A stretch of 6,148 bases of DNA from Actinomycetota bacterium (GTDB taxonomy: Bacteria > Actinomycetota > Actinomycetes > S36-B12 > UBA10799), in the NCBI GenBank assembly GCA_030837445.1, contig JAUPKM010000332.1:1-6148 (forward strand), read 5' to 3'. The position numbers were made by a program, and so were the translations under genes. Shown here piece after piece: positions 6,081-6,148 of this stretch. Under the pieces are notes generated by a model that saw only the letters and a list, made by a program, of their open reading frames with translations, did no database searches and was not told the DNA's origin. How positions within the stretch are numbered: position 1 is the first letter of the stretch; the number at the start of each line of letters is the position of its first letter.

Positions 6081-6148
6081 TGGTGGCTACGGCACGACCT
6101 GCCGCAAGGATGTTCTTGGCGGCGTTCTCGTCCCGGTCGTGCCGGGTG
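5959..6148 (-). CDS. tnpB: TnpB RNA-guided endonuclease, C-terminal 62 residues only
   Basis: The visible protein starts TRHDRDENAAKNILAAG, which is the RuvC-III motif and C-terminal end of TnpB (OrfB_Zn_ribbon/OrfB_IS605). The Asp of DENAAKNI is the third RuvC catalytic residue, so this part looks intact. It normally follows a CxxC...CxxC zinc ribbon, which here would lie past the right edge. The tail (GGDVSHSGSP, VRSPEKQELPAARPRIPVLRGRE) is the usual actinobacterial TnpB tail. Its codons overlap the terminal hairpin of the element, and the TAG stop (5959-5961) abuts the element end. TnpB is guided by an RNA made from its own 3' end and cuts target DNA, favouring retention of the element at donor sites. 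About 300 or more residues are missing from view. Family assignment is firm; activity is inferred. Confidence 0.9.
   Translation of the reverse strand, partial: TRHDRDENAAKNILAAGRAVATTGGDACGGDVSHSGSPRVRSPEKQELPAARPRIPVLRGRE
5969..5983. repeat. Terminal hairpin of the tnpB element
   Basis: CCCCG (5969-5973), AAGGA, CGGGG (5979-5983) forms a 5-bp stem. On the minus strand it reads CCCCGTCCTTCGGGGCAGGGAG, close to the ATCCCC...CTTC...GGGGAG hairpins at right ends of actinobacterial tnpB elements. The outer extension is imperfect here (CAGGGAG instead of a full GGGGAG match). It is both the transposition-end hairpin and, as RNA, part of the predicted guide scaffold. Confidence 0.6.

Larger units (their letters stand above)
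5954..6148 (-). mobile_element. Right end of an IS200/IS605-group (IS1341-like) element, partial
   Basis: The end of a tnpB gene, a GC-rich hairpin at 5969-5983 and a terminal GTCAAC (minus strand, 5954-5959) are arranged as in the right ends of tnpB elements of this group. Such elements have no terminal inverted repeats, and their ends are recognised as hairpins by a TnpA transposase. No tnpA is visible here. The left end and most of tnpB lie beyond the window, so whether the element is autonomous cannot be judged. The exact boundary may be off by a few bases. Confidence 0.75.

Overview
The window is high-GC DNA with strong G/C preference at third codon positions. It has a Gram-positive type lipoprotein signal, a ROK repressor of the sort that flanks sugar ABC operons in actinomycetes, and a terminator hairpin without a T-run. 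Together these point to an actinobacterium (Actinomycetota); the genus cannot be told from sequence alone.

Layout, reading leftward because almost everything is on the minus strand. At 5219-1132 lies a complete monosaccharide ABC importer of the GguA/GguB/ChvE (MmsA/MmsB) type: a two-domain ATPase (3669-5219), a membrane permease (2348-3637) and a periplasmic-type sugar-binding lipoprotein (1132-2223). A 12-bp hairpin at 1059-1095 closes the unit. Next, in the same direction, comes a ROK-family transcriptional regulator (998 to beyond the left edge), cut by the window before its C-terminus. The regulator probably senses the imported sugar and controls the importer. A good promoter (TTGACG, 17 bp, TAGGTT) sits upstream of the ATPase gene, and a perfect 8-bp inverted repeat overlaps its -35 box, which makes it the best operator candidate.

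The binding-protein gene comes last in the operon and is separated from the permease by a 124-bp gap holding two palindromes. This suggests separate tuning of the binding protein, which transporters usually need in excess.

To the right (5220-6148) the character changes. The promoter region is followed by a second palindrome (5361-5375) and a stretch of uncertain coding potential (5489-5953). At 5954-6148 lies the right end of an IS200/IS605-group (IS1341-like) element. It holds the last 62 codons of a minus-strand tnpB, an RNA-guided nuclease, and the GC-rich terminal hairpin and TCAAC end. The 3' end of tnpB plus this right end should encode the guide RNA (reRNA/omegaRNA), with its guide taken from the flank just left of about 5954. 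The element seems to have landed in, or beside, the uncertain plus-strand reading frame.

No rRNA, tRNA or CRISPR array is visible. Nothing here is clearly an undescribed system. The TnpB/guide-RNA end and the operator layout are the most rewarding parts.
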